A stretch of 64,000 nt of DNA from assembly GCF_014202335.1 (NCBI RefSeq), contig NZ_JACHGP010000004.1:124001-188000 (forward strand), read 5' to 3'. Within the stretch, counting starts at the first letter, position 1, and each line of letters starts with the position of its first letter. The translations under genes and the position numbers were made by a program. This DNA comes from Mycobacterium sp. AZCC_0083. GTDB taxonomy: Bacteria; Actinomycetota; Actinomycetes; Mycobacteriales; Mycobacteriaceae. Positions 54,055 through 63,211 of this stretch are shown piece after piece. A model generated the notes under the pieces. It was given only the letters and a program-made list of their open reading frames with translations. It was not told where the DNA came from and did not search any database.

Positions 54055-55099
54055 ACTGACCACCAAGATCGCGGCCATCGCTTCGGCGGCCGCGCTGGGG
54101 TTCGGGATGACGGCCTGCGGCGCGGGTGACACCGAGGCCAACAACGGCAAGACCCGGATCGGCGTGACGGTGTACGACATGAGCTCGTTCATCACCGCAG
54201 GCAAGGAAGGTATGGACGCCTACGCCAAGGCCAATGGCATCGAGCTGCTGTGGAACTCGGCCAACAACGACGTCTCTACCCAGGCCAGCCAGGTCGATTC
54301 GCTGATCAACCAGGGCGTCGACGCCATCATCGTGGTTCCGGCGCAGGCGGATTCGCTTGGCCCGCAGGTCGCATCGGCCAAGGCGAAGAAGATCCCGCTG
54401 CTGGCAGTCAACGCGGCGTTGGAGAGCACCGAGCTGTCCGGGAACGTGCAGCCCGATGACGTTGCGGCCGGTGCGCAGGAGATGCAGATGATGGCCGACC
54501 GACTCGGTGGCAAGGGCAACGTCGTCGTCCTGCAGGGGCCACTCGGCGGATCCGGTGAGATCAACCGCGGCAAGGGCATTGACCAAGTGCTGGCGAAGTA
54601 TCCCGGCATCAAGGTGCTGGCCAAGGACACCGCCAACTGGAAGCGCGACGAGGCCGTCAACAAGACCAAGAACTGGATCTCCAGTTTCGGGCCGCAGATC
54701 GACGGCGTGGTTGCGCAGAACGACGACATGGGCCTCGGCGCGTTGCAGGCGTTCAAGGAGGCGGGCCGCATCGGCGTGCCGATCGTCGGCATCGACGGTA
54801 TCGAGGATGGCCTGAACGCCGTCAAGAGCGGCGAGTTCATCGGTACTTCACTGCAGAACGGCACCGTCGAATTGTCGGCTGGGCTGGCCGTCGCCGACGC
54901 GCTGGTCAAGGGCGAGCAGGTCAAGACCGATCCGGTCTACATCATGCCCGCGATCACGAAGGACAACGTCGACGTCGCGATCCAGCACGTGGTGACCGAG
55001 CGGCAGAAGTTTCTGGACGGCCTGGTCGCGCTGACGAAGTCGAACCTGAAGACCGGTGACATCGCCTACGAGGGCATCCCAGGGCAGAAGCAGGTCTGA
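54050..55099 (+). CDS. Sugar ABC transporter binding lipoprotein 2
   Basis: Tandem paralogue of the gene at 52957, also 349 residues, with lipobox MTAC and identical core blocks ([34 protein letters not shown]). Differences cluster in the signal peptide and in a few loops (for example NNKDVA versus ESTELS, SENDD versus AQNDD), so specificity might differ slightly. ATG 54050 gives a signal peptide like that of the first; ATG 54032 adds six residues. No second transporter core is present, so both probably feed the RbsA/RbsC-like pair. The gene converges on dapC with no gap. Confidence 0.94.
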   Translation: MRLTTKIAAIASAAALGFGMTACGAGDTEANNGKTRIGVTVYDMSSFITAGKEGMDAYAKANGIELLWNSANNDVSTQASQVDSLINQGVDAIIVVPAQADSLGPQVASAKAKKIPLLAVNAALESTELSGNVQPDDVAAGAQEMQMMADRLGGKGNVVVLQGPLGGSGEINRGKGIDQVLAKYPGIKVLAKDTANWKRDEAVNKTKNWISSFGPQIDGVVAQNDDMGLGALQAFKEAGRIGVPIVGIDGIEDGLNAVKSGEFIGTSLQNGTVELSAGLAVADALVKGEQVKTDPVYIMPAITKDNVDVAIQHVVTERQKFLDGLVALTKSNLKTGDIAYEGIPGQKQV

Positions 55100-56281
55100 T
55101 CAACCCTGGCGAAGCACGCCAAGGCGCCTGATCGCCTCTTCCATCGTGTCGTCACGTTTGCAGAATGCGAAGCGCACCAGGTGATTCCAGTCGCCGATGT
55201 GCGCCGCGCCGGGATCGCAGAACGCCGACATCGGGATGGCCGCCACCCCGGCCCGCTCGGGTAACTCGGCGCAGAACGTCGTGCTGTCGGCGTACCCCAG
55301 CGGGCGTGGGTCGGCGCACAGGAAGTAGGTGCCGAAGCTGTCGTGCACGCCGAAGCCGATGTCGGTGAGCGCGGAGGCCAGCCGGTCGCGCTTGGCCTGG
55401 AACGACTCCCTCAGCGCGGCTACCCATGCATCCTCGGTGTCCAGCGCGTGAGCCACCGCGGGCTGGAACGGTGCCCCGTTGACGTAGGTCAGGTACTGCT
55501 TGGCGGCCCGCACCCCGGCGATGAGTTCGCTTGGCCCGCAGGCCCACCCGATCTTCCATCCGGTGCAGTTGAACATCTTCGCGGCACTGGAGATGGTGAC
55601 GGTGCGCTCGGCCATCCCCGGGTAGCCGGCCAACGGCAGGTGACGATGGCCAGCAGAGTTGGGGTACACCAGCTGCTCGTACACCTCGTCGGTGATCACC
55701 AGGAGATCGTTGGTCACCGCGATCTCCGCGATCGCGGAGAGCTCCGCGTCGGTGGCCACCATGCCGGTGGGGTTGTGTGGTGAGTTGACGATCAGCGCGC
55801 GGGTCCGTGGCGTGATCGTCGTGCGCAACGCGTCGACGTCGATCGCGAAGCCCCGGCCGTCGGCAACCAGGGGAACCGTCAGCCGATGACACCCGGCCAT
55901 GGCGACCACGGGGGAGTAGGAGTCGTAGAACGGCTCGATCAGGACGACTTCCGATCCCGGCTCGATCAGACCGATGACGGCCGCCGCGATCGCCTCGGTC
56001 GCGCCGGTCGTGACGAGCACCTCGGTGTCCGGGTCGTACTCGACGCCGTAGTGGCGTTTGCGCTGCGCGGCGATCGCCTCGCGCAGCGCAGGGATGCCGG
56101 GTCCTGGCGGGTACTGGTTGATCCCGTCGGCGATGGCATTCTCGGCGGTCTTCAGCATCGCAGGCGGGCCGTCCTCGTCGGGGAAGCCCTGGCCGAGATT
56201 CACCGCGCCGATGCGCGCGGCCAACGCCGACATCTCCGCGAAGATCGTGGTGGCGTAGGGCTGGAGCCGAGTCACCGTCAT
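55100..56281 (-). CDS. dapC: N-succinyldiaminopimelate aminotransferase
   Basis: PLP aminotransferase of 393 residues, closely matching M. tuberculosis DapC (Rv0858c) as I recall it, which makes N-succinyl-LL-DAP for lysine and peptidoglycan. PLP Lys235 is in SSAAKMFNCTGWKIGW, with NSPHNPTG for cofactor binding at 166-173. Start ATG 56281 (MTVTRLQPYATT) equals Rv0858c; the ATG at 56317 adds 12 residues. In M. tuberculosis it lies directly after the SRPBCC-far block; here the polyol and ABC genes intervene. Confidence 0.93.
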   Translation of the reverse strand: MTVTRLQPYATTIFAEMSALAARIGAVNLGQGFPDEDGPPAMLKTAENAIADGINQYPPGPGIPALREAIAAQRKRHYGVEYDPDTEVLVTTGATEAIAAAVIGLIEPGSEVVLIEPFYDSYSPVVAMAGCHRLTVPLVADGRGFAIDVDALRTTITPRTRALIVNSPHNPTGMVATDAELSAIAEIAVTNDLLVITDEVYEQLVYPNSAGHRHLPLAGYPGMAERTVTISSAAKMFNCTGWKIGWACGPSELIAGVRAAKQYLTYVNGAPFQPAVAHALDTEDAWVAALRESFQAKRDRLASALTDIGFGVHDSFGTYFLCADPRPLGYADSTTFCAELPERAGVAAIPMSAFCDPGAAHIGDWNHLVRFAFCKRDDTMEEAIRRLGVLRQG

Positions 56282-56347
56282 GGCCGTCGAGCCTAGCCGG
56301 GCCTCCTGGTCCGTCATCCGCGCGTGCGCGCGATCAGTGGTGAGCCA

Positions 56348-57859
56348 TCAACGCTTGGGTGGCCATACCGGAACCTCGCCACGTCCCGAGCGGAACCGCA
56401 CGGCCTTCGACCGTACGAACTCGTGCAGCGTCTCGGGTGCGTTCTCCCGTCCGAACCCGCTGCCCTTCACCCCGCCGAAGGGCGAGCCGAGGAACGAGCG
56501 GCGCATGTAGTTGTTGACGAAGACCATGCCCGCCTCGAGCCGCTGCGCGATGTGCCACGCCTGCGCCTCGTCGCGACTGCAGATCGCCGCCGTCAACCCG
56601 TACGCGGTGCCATTGGCGATCTCGACAGCCTCGTCGAGCGTCGAGAATCGCATGATCAGGGCGATGGGACCGAAGATCTCCTCTTGTCCCACAGTCGAAT
56701 CCGGGGTCACGTCGGCGAGCACCGTCGGCGGCACCCAGTAGCCGCCTGCAAATGCGGGGTCCATCGGTATGACGCCCCTGCCGACGATGCGCGCGCCTTC
56801 GTCGATCGCCGTTTGCAGATAGCCGAGCACCCGGTCGCGCTGCTTGGCGTCGACCATGGGGCCGATGTCGGTGCGCGCGTCGAGCCCGTCGCCGACGACG
56901 AGGGCGACCGCCTTGGCGGTGAACTGCTCGAGGAACGCGTCGTAAACCTCGTCGTGCACGAGGATGCGCGCAGTCGACGTGCACGCCTCGCCCTGGTTGT
57001 AGAACATGCCCTCCACCGCGATCTCGACGGCCTGGTCGAGGTCGGCGTCGGGGAGCACCATGAGGCTGTTCTTCCCGCCGAGTTCCATGGTCGCGTAGGT
57101 GAGATTCTCCGCAGCGGATTGCAGGACGCGGCGTCCGGTGGCCGTCGACCCGGTGAAGCTGATGCGCTCGACCTTCGGATGTGTGGCCAGCGCGGCGCCC
57201 GCCGCGATGCCAGGCACCGCGTTGAGCACCCCCGGCGGCAGCACCTCGTTCGCGATCTTGACGAGTCGCAGCACCGTCAGCGGCGCCTGCTCACCCGGTT
57301 TGATCACCACGGTGTTGCCGGTGACCAGCGCGGGGGCGCCTTTCTTGGCGAAGTGGATCGGGGGCCAGTTGAAGGGCAGGATGCACGCCACGACGCCGTA
57401 GGGCTCGTAGATCACCCGCGTCTCGATGGGCCCCTGGTCGATGATCTCGCCGGGCAGCGTGTCGCCGAGGCCTGCGAAGAAGTCGAAGCAGTTCGAGCTG
57501 AATGCAACGTCGTTGGCCAGCGCGTCGCGCTTGGGCTTGCCGTTCTCGCGCGATACCAGCTCGGCCAGCTCATCGGCATGCGAACGAATGTGAGCGGCGA
57601 CGTCGCGCAGATACGCGCCGCGTTGCCTGCCGCTCAGCGACCGCCATGCAGGCAGGGCGGCGCGCGCCGAGCAGACCGCCTGGTCGACGAGGGCAGCGTC
57701 ACCGGCCACCACCCGAGCAAGCGTTGTTGCCGTCGACGGTTCGATGACCTCGAACGTCGCGCCGTGGCCCATCGGGACGAACGCGCCGTCGATGAATGCG
57801 CCCCACTCCTGGCGATCGAGGGGTCCATGCTCGGCGAAATGGGTGTCGGTCAACGTCAT
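56348..57859 (-). CDS. Aldehyde dehydrogenase
   Basis: NAD(P)-dependent aldehyde dehydrogenase of 503 residues. Catalytic Cys293 in NQGEACTST, general-base Glu259 in MELGGKN, cofactor blocks LPFNWPP (161-167) and FTGSTATG. ATG 57859 has ACGGAG upstream; the frame opens further to 57967 but passes the operator. It is divergent from the LivK-type binding protein, and both promoters hold the same LacI-type palindrome, so it probably oxidises an aldehyde made from the imported compound. The substrate is unknown. Confidence 0.93.
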   Translation of the reverse strand: MTLTDTHFAEHGPLDRQEWGAFIDGAFVPMGHGATFEVIEPSTATTLARVVAGDAALVDQAVCSARAALPAWRSLSGRQRGAYLRDVAAHIRSHADELAELVSRENGKPKRDALANDVAFSSNCFDFFAGLGDTLPGEIIDQGPIETRVIYEPYGVVACILPFNWPPIHFAKKGAPALVTGNTVVIKPGEQAPLTVLRLVKIANEVLPPGVLNAVPGIAAGAALATHPKVERISFTGSTATGRRVLQSAAENLTYATMELGGKNSLMVLPDADLDQAVEIAVEGMFYNQGEACTSTARILVHDEVYDAFLEQFTAKAVALVVGDGLDARTDIGPMVDAKQRDRVLGYLQTAIDEGARIVGRGVIPMDPAFAGGYWVPPTVLADVTPDSTVGQEEIFGPIALIMRFSTLDEAVEIANGTAYGLTAAICSRDEAQAWHIAQRLEAGMVFVNNYMRRSFLGSPFGGVKGSGFGRENAPETLHEFVRSKAVRFRSGRGEVPVWPPKR

Positions 57860-57900
57860 CTGCCACTCCGTTGGGTCTGTGTGCGCGCTCGAAAGCAGTT

Positions 57901-57912
57901 GCAATCGATTGC
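57901..57912. promoter_or_regulatory. LacI-type operator, aldehyde dehydrogenase side
   Basis: GCAATCGATTGC is a perfect 12-base palindrome with the CG centre of LacI-family operators, 42 bases upstream of the aldehyde dehydrogenase start. It repeats the core of the site at 58044. Confidence 0.75.
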
Positions 57913-58043
57913 GGGCAGAGCATAGCTCTTGCGGCGGCGAGCGCGGAAGGGGCCGTGACGAATTCATTCACGTGAAGCGCACCAGTTGATGCAGTCTGTG
58001 CCCAAACCGTTGACGGGTCGCCTCGGACTGTGGCACGATTCAC

Positions 58044-58057
58044 TGCAATCGATTGCA
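58044..58057. promoter_or_regulatory. LacI-type operator, transporter side
   Basis: TGCAATCGATTGCA, a perfect 14-base palindrome, 37 bases before the binding-protein start. It is nested in a longer inverted repeat, CACTGCAAT (58041-58049) and ATTGCAGTG (58059-58067). No LacI-family gene is in the window, so the regulator is encoded elsewhere. Confidence 0.78.
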
Positions 58058-58094
58058 AATTGCAGTGACAATCGGTCTGACAGAGAGGTTGGAC

Positions 58095-59306
58095 ATGCGC
58101 AGAACAACTGCATTTCGCGCGATGGTCGGGATCGCCGCCATCGCACTCGCCGTATCGGCGTGTAGTGCGGACAGCCCGAACAACGGGGACACCATCACGA
58201 TCGGCGCCTCGCTACCGCTGACCGGTGAGTTCAGTCAGGGCGGCCTTGACACCCAGCACGGGTACGAGACCTGGGTCGAGATGACCAACGAGGCGGGTGG
58301 GCTGCTCGGCAAGCAGGTAAAAGTCATCGTCCGTGACGATGCGACGACTCAGGACACGGCCGTCAGCAATTACAACAACCTGATTTCCAAGGACAAGGTC
58401 AATCTGGTGCTTGGCAGCCAGTCGTCGCTGCTGAACATCCCGTCCTCGGCGGTCGCCGAGAAGAACAAGATGCTGTTCGTCTGCCCGTCCTGCGGCTCGC
58501 CTGACATGTACAACCGGGGCTTCAAGTACATCTTCTTCTCCCAACAGACCGTCGCCACCGACCAGGCCAAGGTGTTCGCCGAATGGATCGCCAACCTGCC
58601 CGCCGACCAGCGGCCGAAGACCGCTGCCTACCCGACGCTGGATGATCCGTTCGCGGGCCCGGTGGTCGAAGGAGCCGAGAAGATCCTGTCCGCGGCGGGC
58701 ATCAAGACCGTCTACAAGGACCAATACCCGGCGACGACGAAGAACTTCGACCCCATCGTCAACGCCATGCGCGATGCCGGGGCCGAAATCGTGGTGCAGG
58801 GCGCACAATTCGAGGATGGCGTCAACATGATCCGGTCGATGAACCGTGCCGGCTACAAGCCGTCCATCGTGTACCAGAGCAGCTCGCCCACCTACGGACA
58901 GCAGTACCTCGAAGGTGTCGGAGAGCAGAACGCCGAGGGCGTGTTCTTCTCGTCGAGCTACAGCTCACTTGCCAAGACGAATCAGAACGCCGAGTTCGTC
59001 AAGAAGTTCGGGGAGAAGTTCGGCGGGCTCCCGCCCGAGGACGCCGCCGACGGATTCGCCGCAGGGCAGGTGCTCGCCGCTGCCGTCACGGCAGTCGGCT
59101 CCATCGACGATCAGGCCAAGCTGGCTGACTGGCTGCGCAACAACACCGTCCAAACCATCCTCGGCCCGCTGAGCTGGAACGCCGACGGAAGCCCCAAGGG
59201 CGAGTTCCTGGTGGGTCAGTGGCAGGGCGGAGTCTCGCAGGTCGTGCTGCCCACCGATGTCGCCACCACCGACAAGATCCTCCATTGGCAGGGCGGCCCG
59301 ATCTGA
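58095..59306 (+). CDS. Branched-chain amino-acid-type ABC binding lipoprotein
   Basis: A 403-residue LivK/UrtA-like binding lipoprotein with lipobox VSAC (Cys near 23); the mature part starts TITIGASLPLTGEFSQGG. ATG 58095 is used, with GAGAGG upstream; an in-frame start at 58053 would lie inside the operator. It is the first of a five-domain Liv-type importer. Despite the name, this group also imports urea, amides, aromatic acids and other compounds; the adjacent aldehyde dehydrogenase argues for a compound degraded through an aldehyde. Confidence 0.92.
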   Translation: MRRTTAFRAMVGIAAIALAVSACSADSPNNGDTITIGASLPLTGEFSQGGLDTQHGYETWVEMTNEAGGLLGKQVKVIVRDDATTQDTAVSNYNNLISKDKVNLVLGSQSSLLNIPSSAVAEKNKMLFVCPSCGSPDMYNRGFKYIFFSQQTVATDQAKVFAEWIANLPADQRPKTAAYPTLDDPFAGPVVEGAEKILSAAGIKTVYKDQYPATTKNFDPIVNAMRDAGAEIVVQGAQFEDGVNMIRSMNRAGYKPSIVYQSSSPTYGQQYLEGVGEQNAEGVFFSSSYSSLAKTNQNAEFVKKFGEKFGGLPPEDAADGFAAGQVLAAAVTAVGSIDDQAKLADWLRNNTVQTILGPLSWNADGSPKGEFLVGQWQGGVSQVVLPTDVATTDKILHWQGGPI

Positions 59307-59343
59307 CGCCGCAGGACCGACGCAGCGCTAGGAGTCTCACCTC

Positions 59344-60225
59344 ATGACGTCGTTCATCCAAACCCTCATCCTTGGCCTGCTGGTCGGCGCGCTGTACGCG
59401 CTGATGGCCTCGGGGCTGACACTGATCTTCGGGGTCATGCGGGTGATCAACCTCGCCCACGGGGCCTTCGCGGTGCTGGCGGCATTCCTGACCTTCACGC
59501 TGTGGCAACACCTCGGGCTTGACCCGATCCTGTCGATTCCCATCGTGATGGCGGTGATGTTCGCCGTCGGCTGGCTGGTCTACGTCGCGGTGATCCGGCA
59601 CGTCCGGGGATCCCACGTCAGCATGACTGTGTTGGCCACCTTCGGCATCGCTCTGATGCTGGAAGGGATCATGGGCTTCATCTGGGGCAACACGTCCACC
59701 GCGGTCCGGGTGTCGTACACCGACGCCTCGATTGCGTTGGGGCCGTTGTACATACCTCAGGTGATGCTCATCGGCGCAGGCATCGCGATGCTGATCCTCG
59801 GCGGTCTCTACCTGCTGCTCAACCACACCTGGGCGGGTCGCGCCATCCGCGCCGCCTCTGCCAACGAGGCCGGTGCGCTGCTGGTCGGGGTGAGCGTGGC
59901 CACGATCGCCGCGCTCACCTTCGCCATCGGTGTGTCGACGCTGGGCGCGGGCGGGGCGATGCTGAGCACCATCTACCCGTTCCTGCCCGGCTCGCACTAC
60001 CAGTGGATCGCCCGACTGCTGGCCATCGTCGTGCTCGGCGGTCTTGGCAGCCTTCCCGGCGCCATCCTCGGGGCGCTCGTCATCGGCGTTGGTGAGATCG
60101 CGGCCACCAGCTACCTCGGCGCGGCCTGGCCAGTCGCGGTGCCCTTCCTCGTCATCATCGTCGTGCTGATCACCCGCCCGCAGGGCATCCTCGGCACCCG
60201 GCTACGAGAGGACGCGGTCGCATGA
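59344..60225 (+). CDS. livH: Branched-chain amino-acid-type ABC permease
   Basis: A 293-residue LivH-type permease with about eight membrane segments and the motif GLTLIFGVMRVINLAHGAF (24-42) that marks the family. Start ATG 59344, 37 bases after the binding-protein gene; four-base overlap with the next gene. Pairs with the LivM part of the fused protein. Confidence 0.93.
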   Translation: MTSFIQTLILGLLVGALYALMASGLTLIFGVMRVINLAHGAFAVLAAFLTFTLWQHLGLDPILSIPIVMAVMFAVGWLVYVAVIRHVRGSHVSMTVLATFGIALMLEGIMGFIWGNTSTAVRVSYTDASIALGPLYIPQVMLIGAGIAMLILGGLYLLLNHTWAGRAIRAASANEAGALLVGVSVATIAALTFAIGVSTLGAGGAMLSTIYPFLPGSHYQWIARLLAIVVLGGLGSLPGAILGALVIGVGEIAATSYLGAAWPVAVPFLVIIVVLITRPQGILGTRLREDAVA

Positions 60226-62105
60226 GCACCATAACGAAGACCTCGGCCGCCCGACTGCTGGATCCCAGGCTGCAGACGCTGGTGACTCGGGCCGTCGTCG
60301 TGGTCGCCGCCGCCGTGATCGTGCTATTCCCCTTGTCGCCCAGCATATCCGCGCAGAACACGGTGATCATGACGCTGGTGCTGGCCATCGGCGCCAGCGG
60401 TCTCAACGTGATCACCGGCTTCACCGGCTACCTGTCACTGAGCCAGGGCGCCTTCATCGGTATCGGTGCCTACGTTGGCGCAATCCTGGCCATCCGGATC
60501 CCCGACGTTCCGCCGCTGGTGTGGGTGCCGGTCGCCGGCGTGTTCGCCGCGGCGATCGCCATGCTGCTTGGTCTGGTGACCTACCGCTCCCGGGGACCCG
60601 CGTTCGTGATCATCACGGTGGCCTTCCTGTTCCTTGCGCAGTTCGTCGCCATTCAGTGGGTGCCGGTGACCAACGGCACCGCAGGGCTGACCCTGCCGCT
60701 ACCGGACTGGCCGGACGCGTGGGGCAACTGGCCGTTCCACCTGGTCCTCGTGACGCTGTTGGCGCTGTCGCTGCTGATGACGTGGGCCATCCGGCGCACC
60801 AAATTCGGTATGGGGCTCATCGCGATTCGCGAGGACGAGGGCAAGGCAGGCACGATCGGCGTCAACGCTCCCGTGTACAAGCTGCTGGCCTTCGGCGCCA
60901 GCGCGCTGTTCGTCGGCATGGCCGGATCTGCGTACGGCTACTACCTGTCGTTCGTCGACCCGACCGGCATGTTCTCGATCGTCACCAGCGCGCTGATCGT
61001 GCTCTCGGTCATCCTCGGCGGGCGCGGCACGCTGTTCGGACCGGTGCTCGGCGCGTTCATCATCCAACCCGTCAACACCTTCGCCAATGACACCTTCGGA
61101 GGCGGCAACGCCCGCCTCGTGCTGTTCGGGGGTCTGCTGGTGCTGCTGGTGATCCTGCTGCCCAAGGGCATCCTGCCGACCGTGGCGGCACTGCTTGAGA
61201 AGGCGAGAAACAAAGGGACCGTTGGTCTTTCCGGTGCTCGACTCAACCCGTTGGACCGCCCGCTCCTGCCGGTCGACGTCAAGCGGCCCGTGCCGACGGG
61301 GCGCACCCTGCTTGAGGTCCGCGGTCTGCACAAGAGCTTCGGCGGCAACCACGCGGTCAACGACTGCAGCTTCACGGTGCCCGAGGGCTCGATCACCGCG
61401 CTGATCGGACCCAACGGGTCGGGCAAGACCACGGTGTTCAACCTGATCTCGGGCACCATGATCGCCGACCAAGGCGAGATCCTGCTCGACGGCGAACGCA
61501 TGGAACGTCTTTCGCCGTGGTCGAGGGCCCACCGCGGGGTGGGTCGAACCTTCCAGATCACCCGGCTGTTCCGCGAGATGACGGTGTTGGAGAACACCGT
61601 CGCCCCGTTGCGCGACTTCTCGGTGCGCCAACTGGGACTGGACGCGGTGAGCGGCTCGGAGGCCGCCCGCGCCGCCGAACTGCTCGAGTTCGTAGGGATG
61701 TCGGCCTACCGCGACGCCCGTGCCGGGTCGCTGTCCTACGGCCAGCAGAAGCTGGTCGAGCTGGCCCAGGTGCTCATGCTTGATCCGAAGCTGATCCTGC
61801 TCGACGAGCCGGCAGGCGGTATCAACCCGACCCTGATCGAGCGGATGGGCGATCTGATCCGCGATCTCAACGCCAAGGGCACCACGTTCCTGCTGGTCGA
61901 ACACAACATGCCGTTCGTGGTGGGCCTGTGCGACCCGATCCGGGTGCTGGCGCGCGGCGCGGTGATCGCCAACGGCACACCCGAGCAGATTCAGAAGGAC
62001 CCGCTAGTGCTCGACGCCTACCTCGGCGACGACTACCTGCTCGAAGCGCGGTCGAAGGCCAAGCAGGCCGCGAATGTCCCTGCAGTGGAGAGGAATCCGG
62101 CATGA
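60222..62105 (+). CDS. LivM-LivG fusion: ABC permease and ATPase
   Basis: A 627-residue protein that joins a LivM-type permease (about 1-330; [19 protein letters not shown] near 67-85) to a LivG-type ATPase (about 365-627; Walker A GPNGSGKT, signature LSYGQQK, Walker [14 protein letters not shown]). No stop or frameshift separates them, and the linker is short and charged. LivM-LivG fusions exist in other actinobacteria. ATG 60222 overlaps the livH stop, and the end overlaps livF. Confidence 0.93.
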   Translation: MSTITKTSAARLLDPRLQTLVTRAVVVVAAAVIVLFPLSPSISAQNTVIMTLVLAIGASGLNVITGFTGYLSLSQGAFIGIGAYVGAILAIRIPDVPPLVWVPVAGVFAAAIAMLLGLVTYRSRGPAFVIITVAFLFLAQFVAIQWVPVTNGTAGLTLPLPDWPDAWGNWPFHLVLVTLLALSLLMTWAIRRTKFGMGLIAIREDEGKAGTIGVNAPVYKLLAFGASALFVGMAGSAYGYYLSFVDPTGMFSIVTSALIVLSVILGGRGTLFGPVLGAFIIQPVNTFANDTFGGGNARLVLFGGLLVLLVILLPKGILPTVAALLEKARNKGTVGLSGARLNPLDRPLLPVDVKRPVPTGRTLLEVRGLHKSFGGNHAVNDCSFTVPEGSITALIGPNGSGKTTVFNLISGTMIADQGEILLDGERMERLSPWSRAHRGVGRTFQITRLFREMTVLENTVAPLRDFSVRQLGLDAVSGSEAARAAELLEFVGMSAYRDARAGSLSYGQQKLVELAQVLMLDPKLILLDEPAGGINPTLIERMGDLIRDLNAKGTTFLLVEHNMPFVVGLCDPIRVLARGAVIANGTPEQIQKDPLVLDAYLGDDYLLEARSKAKQAANVPAVERNPA

Positions 62106-62833
62106 TTCGGCTCGAAGGAGTGGTTGCGGGCTACGGCGGCGGCAACGTCCTGCAGGGCGTCGACCTCGAGGTCGGAGCAGGCGAGCTCGGCTGCATCGTC
62201 GGACCCAACGGCGCGGGGAAGTCGACCGTCCTGCGTGCGGTCAGTGGCCTGCTGAAGCCGAGCGCGGGCCGCATCCTGCTCGACGGCGACGACATCACCG
62301 GCCTTTCACCCGACGCCGTGCTCGGCAGGGGCGTCACCCAGGTGCCGCAGAGCAACGGGCTCTTCTCCACGTTGTCCGTTCGGGAGAACATCCTGATGGG
62401 CGCGTACATCATTCGCAGGCAGCGCGCGTTGGTGCGGCAACGTTACGACGAGGTGCTCGACATGTTCCCGCTGGTTCGCGACAAGACCTCGATCCGCTGC
62501 GGCAACCTGTCCGGCGGCCAGCGCCGCATGGTGGAGTTCGCCCGCTCGTTGATGCTCGACCCCAAATTGGTCCTACTCGACGAGCCGTCGCTGGGCCTGG
62601 ATCCCAAGTCGCTCACCGTAATCGACGAGGCGGTCGCGATCATGCGCGGCAGCGGCAAGGCCGTGCTGATGGTGGAGCAGAACGTGCGTTTCGGGTTGCG
62701 CATGGCCACCACCGGCATCGTGATGGAAAGCGGGAGGGTGCTGCTGACAGGGGAGGCCTCCTCGGTGCTGGCCAACCCGGAAATCGCCGACCTCTACTTC
62801 GGCGGCGCCGTGCACACCACGCCTGCCACCTGA
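62102..62833 (+). CDS. livF: Branched-chain amino-acid-type ABC ATPase
   Basis: A 243-residue LivF-type ATPase: Walker [10 protein letters not shown] near 36-44, signature LSGGQRR, Walker [14 protein letters not shown]. The ATG at 62102 overlaps the upstream stop (ATGA). It completes the importer. It ends 17 bases before the convergent thioredoxin gene. Confidence 0.93.
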   Translation: MIRLEGVVAGYGGGNVLQGVDLEVGAGELGCIVGPNGAGKSTVLRAVSGLLKPSAGRILLDGDDITGLSPDAVLGRGVTQVPQSNGLFSTLSVRENILMGAYIIRRQRALVRQRYDEVLDMFPLVRDKTSIRCGNLSGGQRRMVEFARSLMLDPKLVLLDEPSLGLDPKSLTVIDEAVAIMRGSGKAVLMVEQNVRFGLRMATTGIVMESGRVLLTGEASSVLANPEIADLYFGGAVHTTPAT

Positions 62834-62849
62834 CCAGCTCCGGAAGTAG

Positions 62850-63176
62850 TTAGGCGAGAAACTCTTTCAGGTCGGCGTCGAGCACTGGCTTCGGCTTTGC
62901 GCCGGTGATGCGCTTGACCACCTCGCCCCCGTCGAATACCAGCATCGACGGGATCGAAACGATTCCGTATTTCTCTACGGTTTCCGGGTTTTCGTCGACG
63001 TCCATCTTCACGATCGACAACTTGCCGGTGTTCTCCTCGGCGATCTTGTCGAGGATCGGTGAAACGGCACGGCACGGACCGCACCATTCCGCCCAGAAGT
63101 CGACCAGGATCGGAATCTCGTGATGGAGCACCTCGCTTTGGAAGGTGGCGTCGGTGACAGCCTTGGTGCTTGGCAT
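62850..63176 (-). CDS. trxA: Thioredoxin
   Basis: A 108-residue thioredoxin with the active site WCGPC (Cys32, Cys35) and cis-Pro in SIPSML. It reduces protein disulfides and is itself reduced by the reductase encoded upstream. ATG 63176 has AGGA five bases before it; a GTG at 63215 that overlaps the reductase stop is an alternative start with 13 more residues. The gene order trxB-trxA is usual. Confidence 0.94.
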   Translation of the reverse strand: MPSTKAVTDATFQSEVLHHEIPILVDFWAEWCGPCRAVSPILDKIAEENTGKLSIVKMDVDENPETVEKYGIVSIPSMLVFDGGEVVKRITGAKPKPVLDADLKEFLA

Positions 63177-63211
63177 CGTTCCTGCTTTCGTCGTGGCGAA
63201 CTCGGCGCGGG

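Noticed and set aside
38334..55099. Integrative element or genomic island with attachment sites
   Set aside because: No integrase, transposase, tRNA end or terminal direct repeats were seen; only the synteny break is supported.
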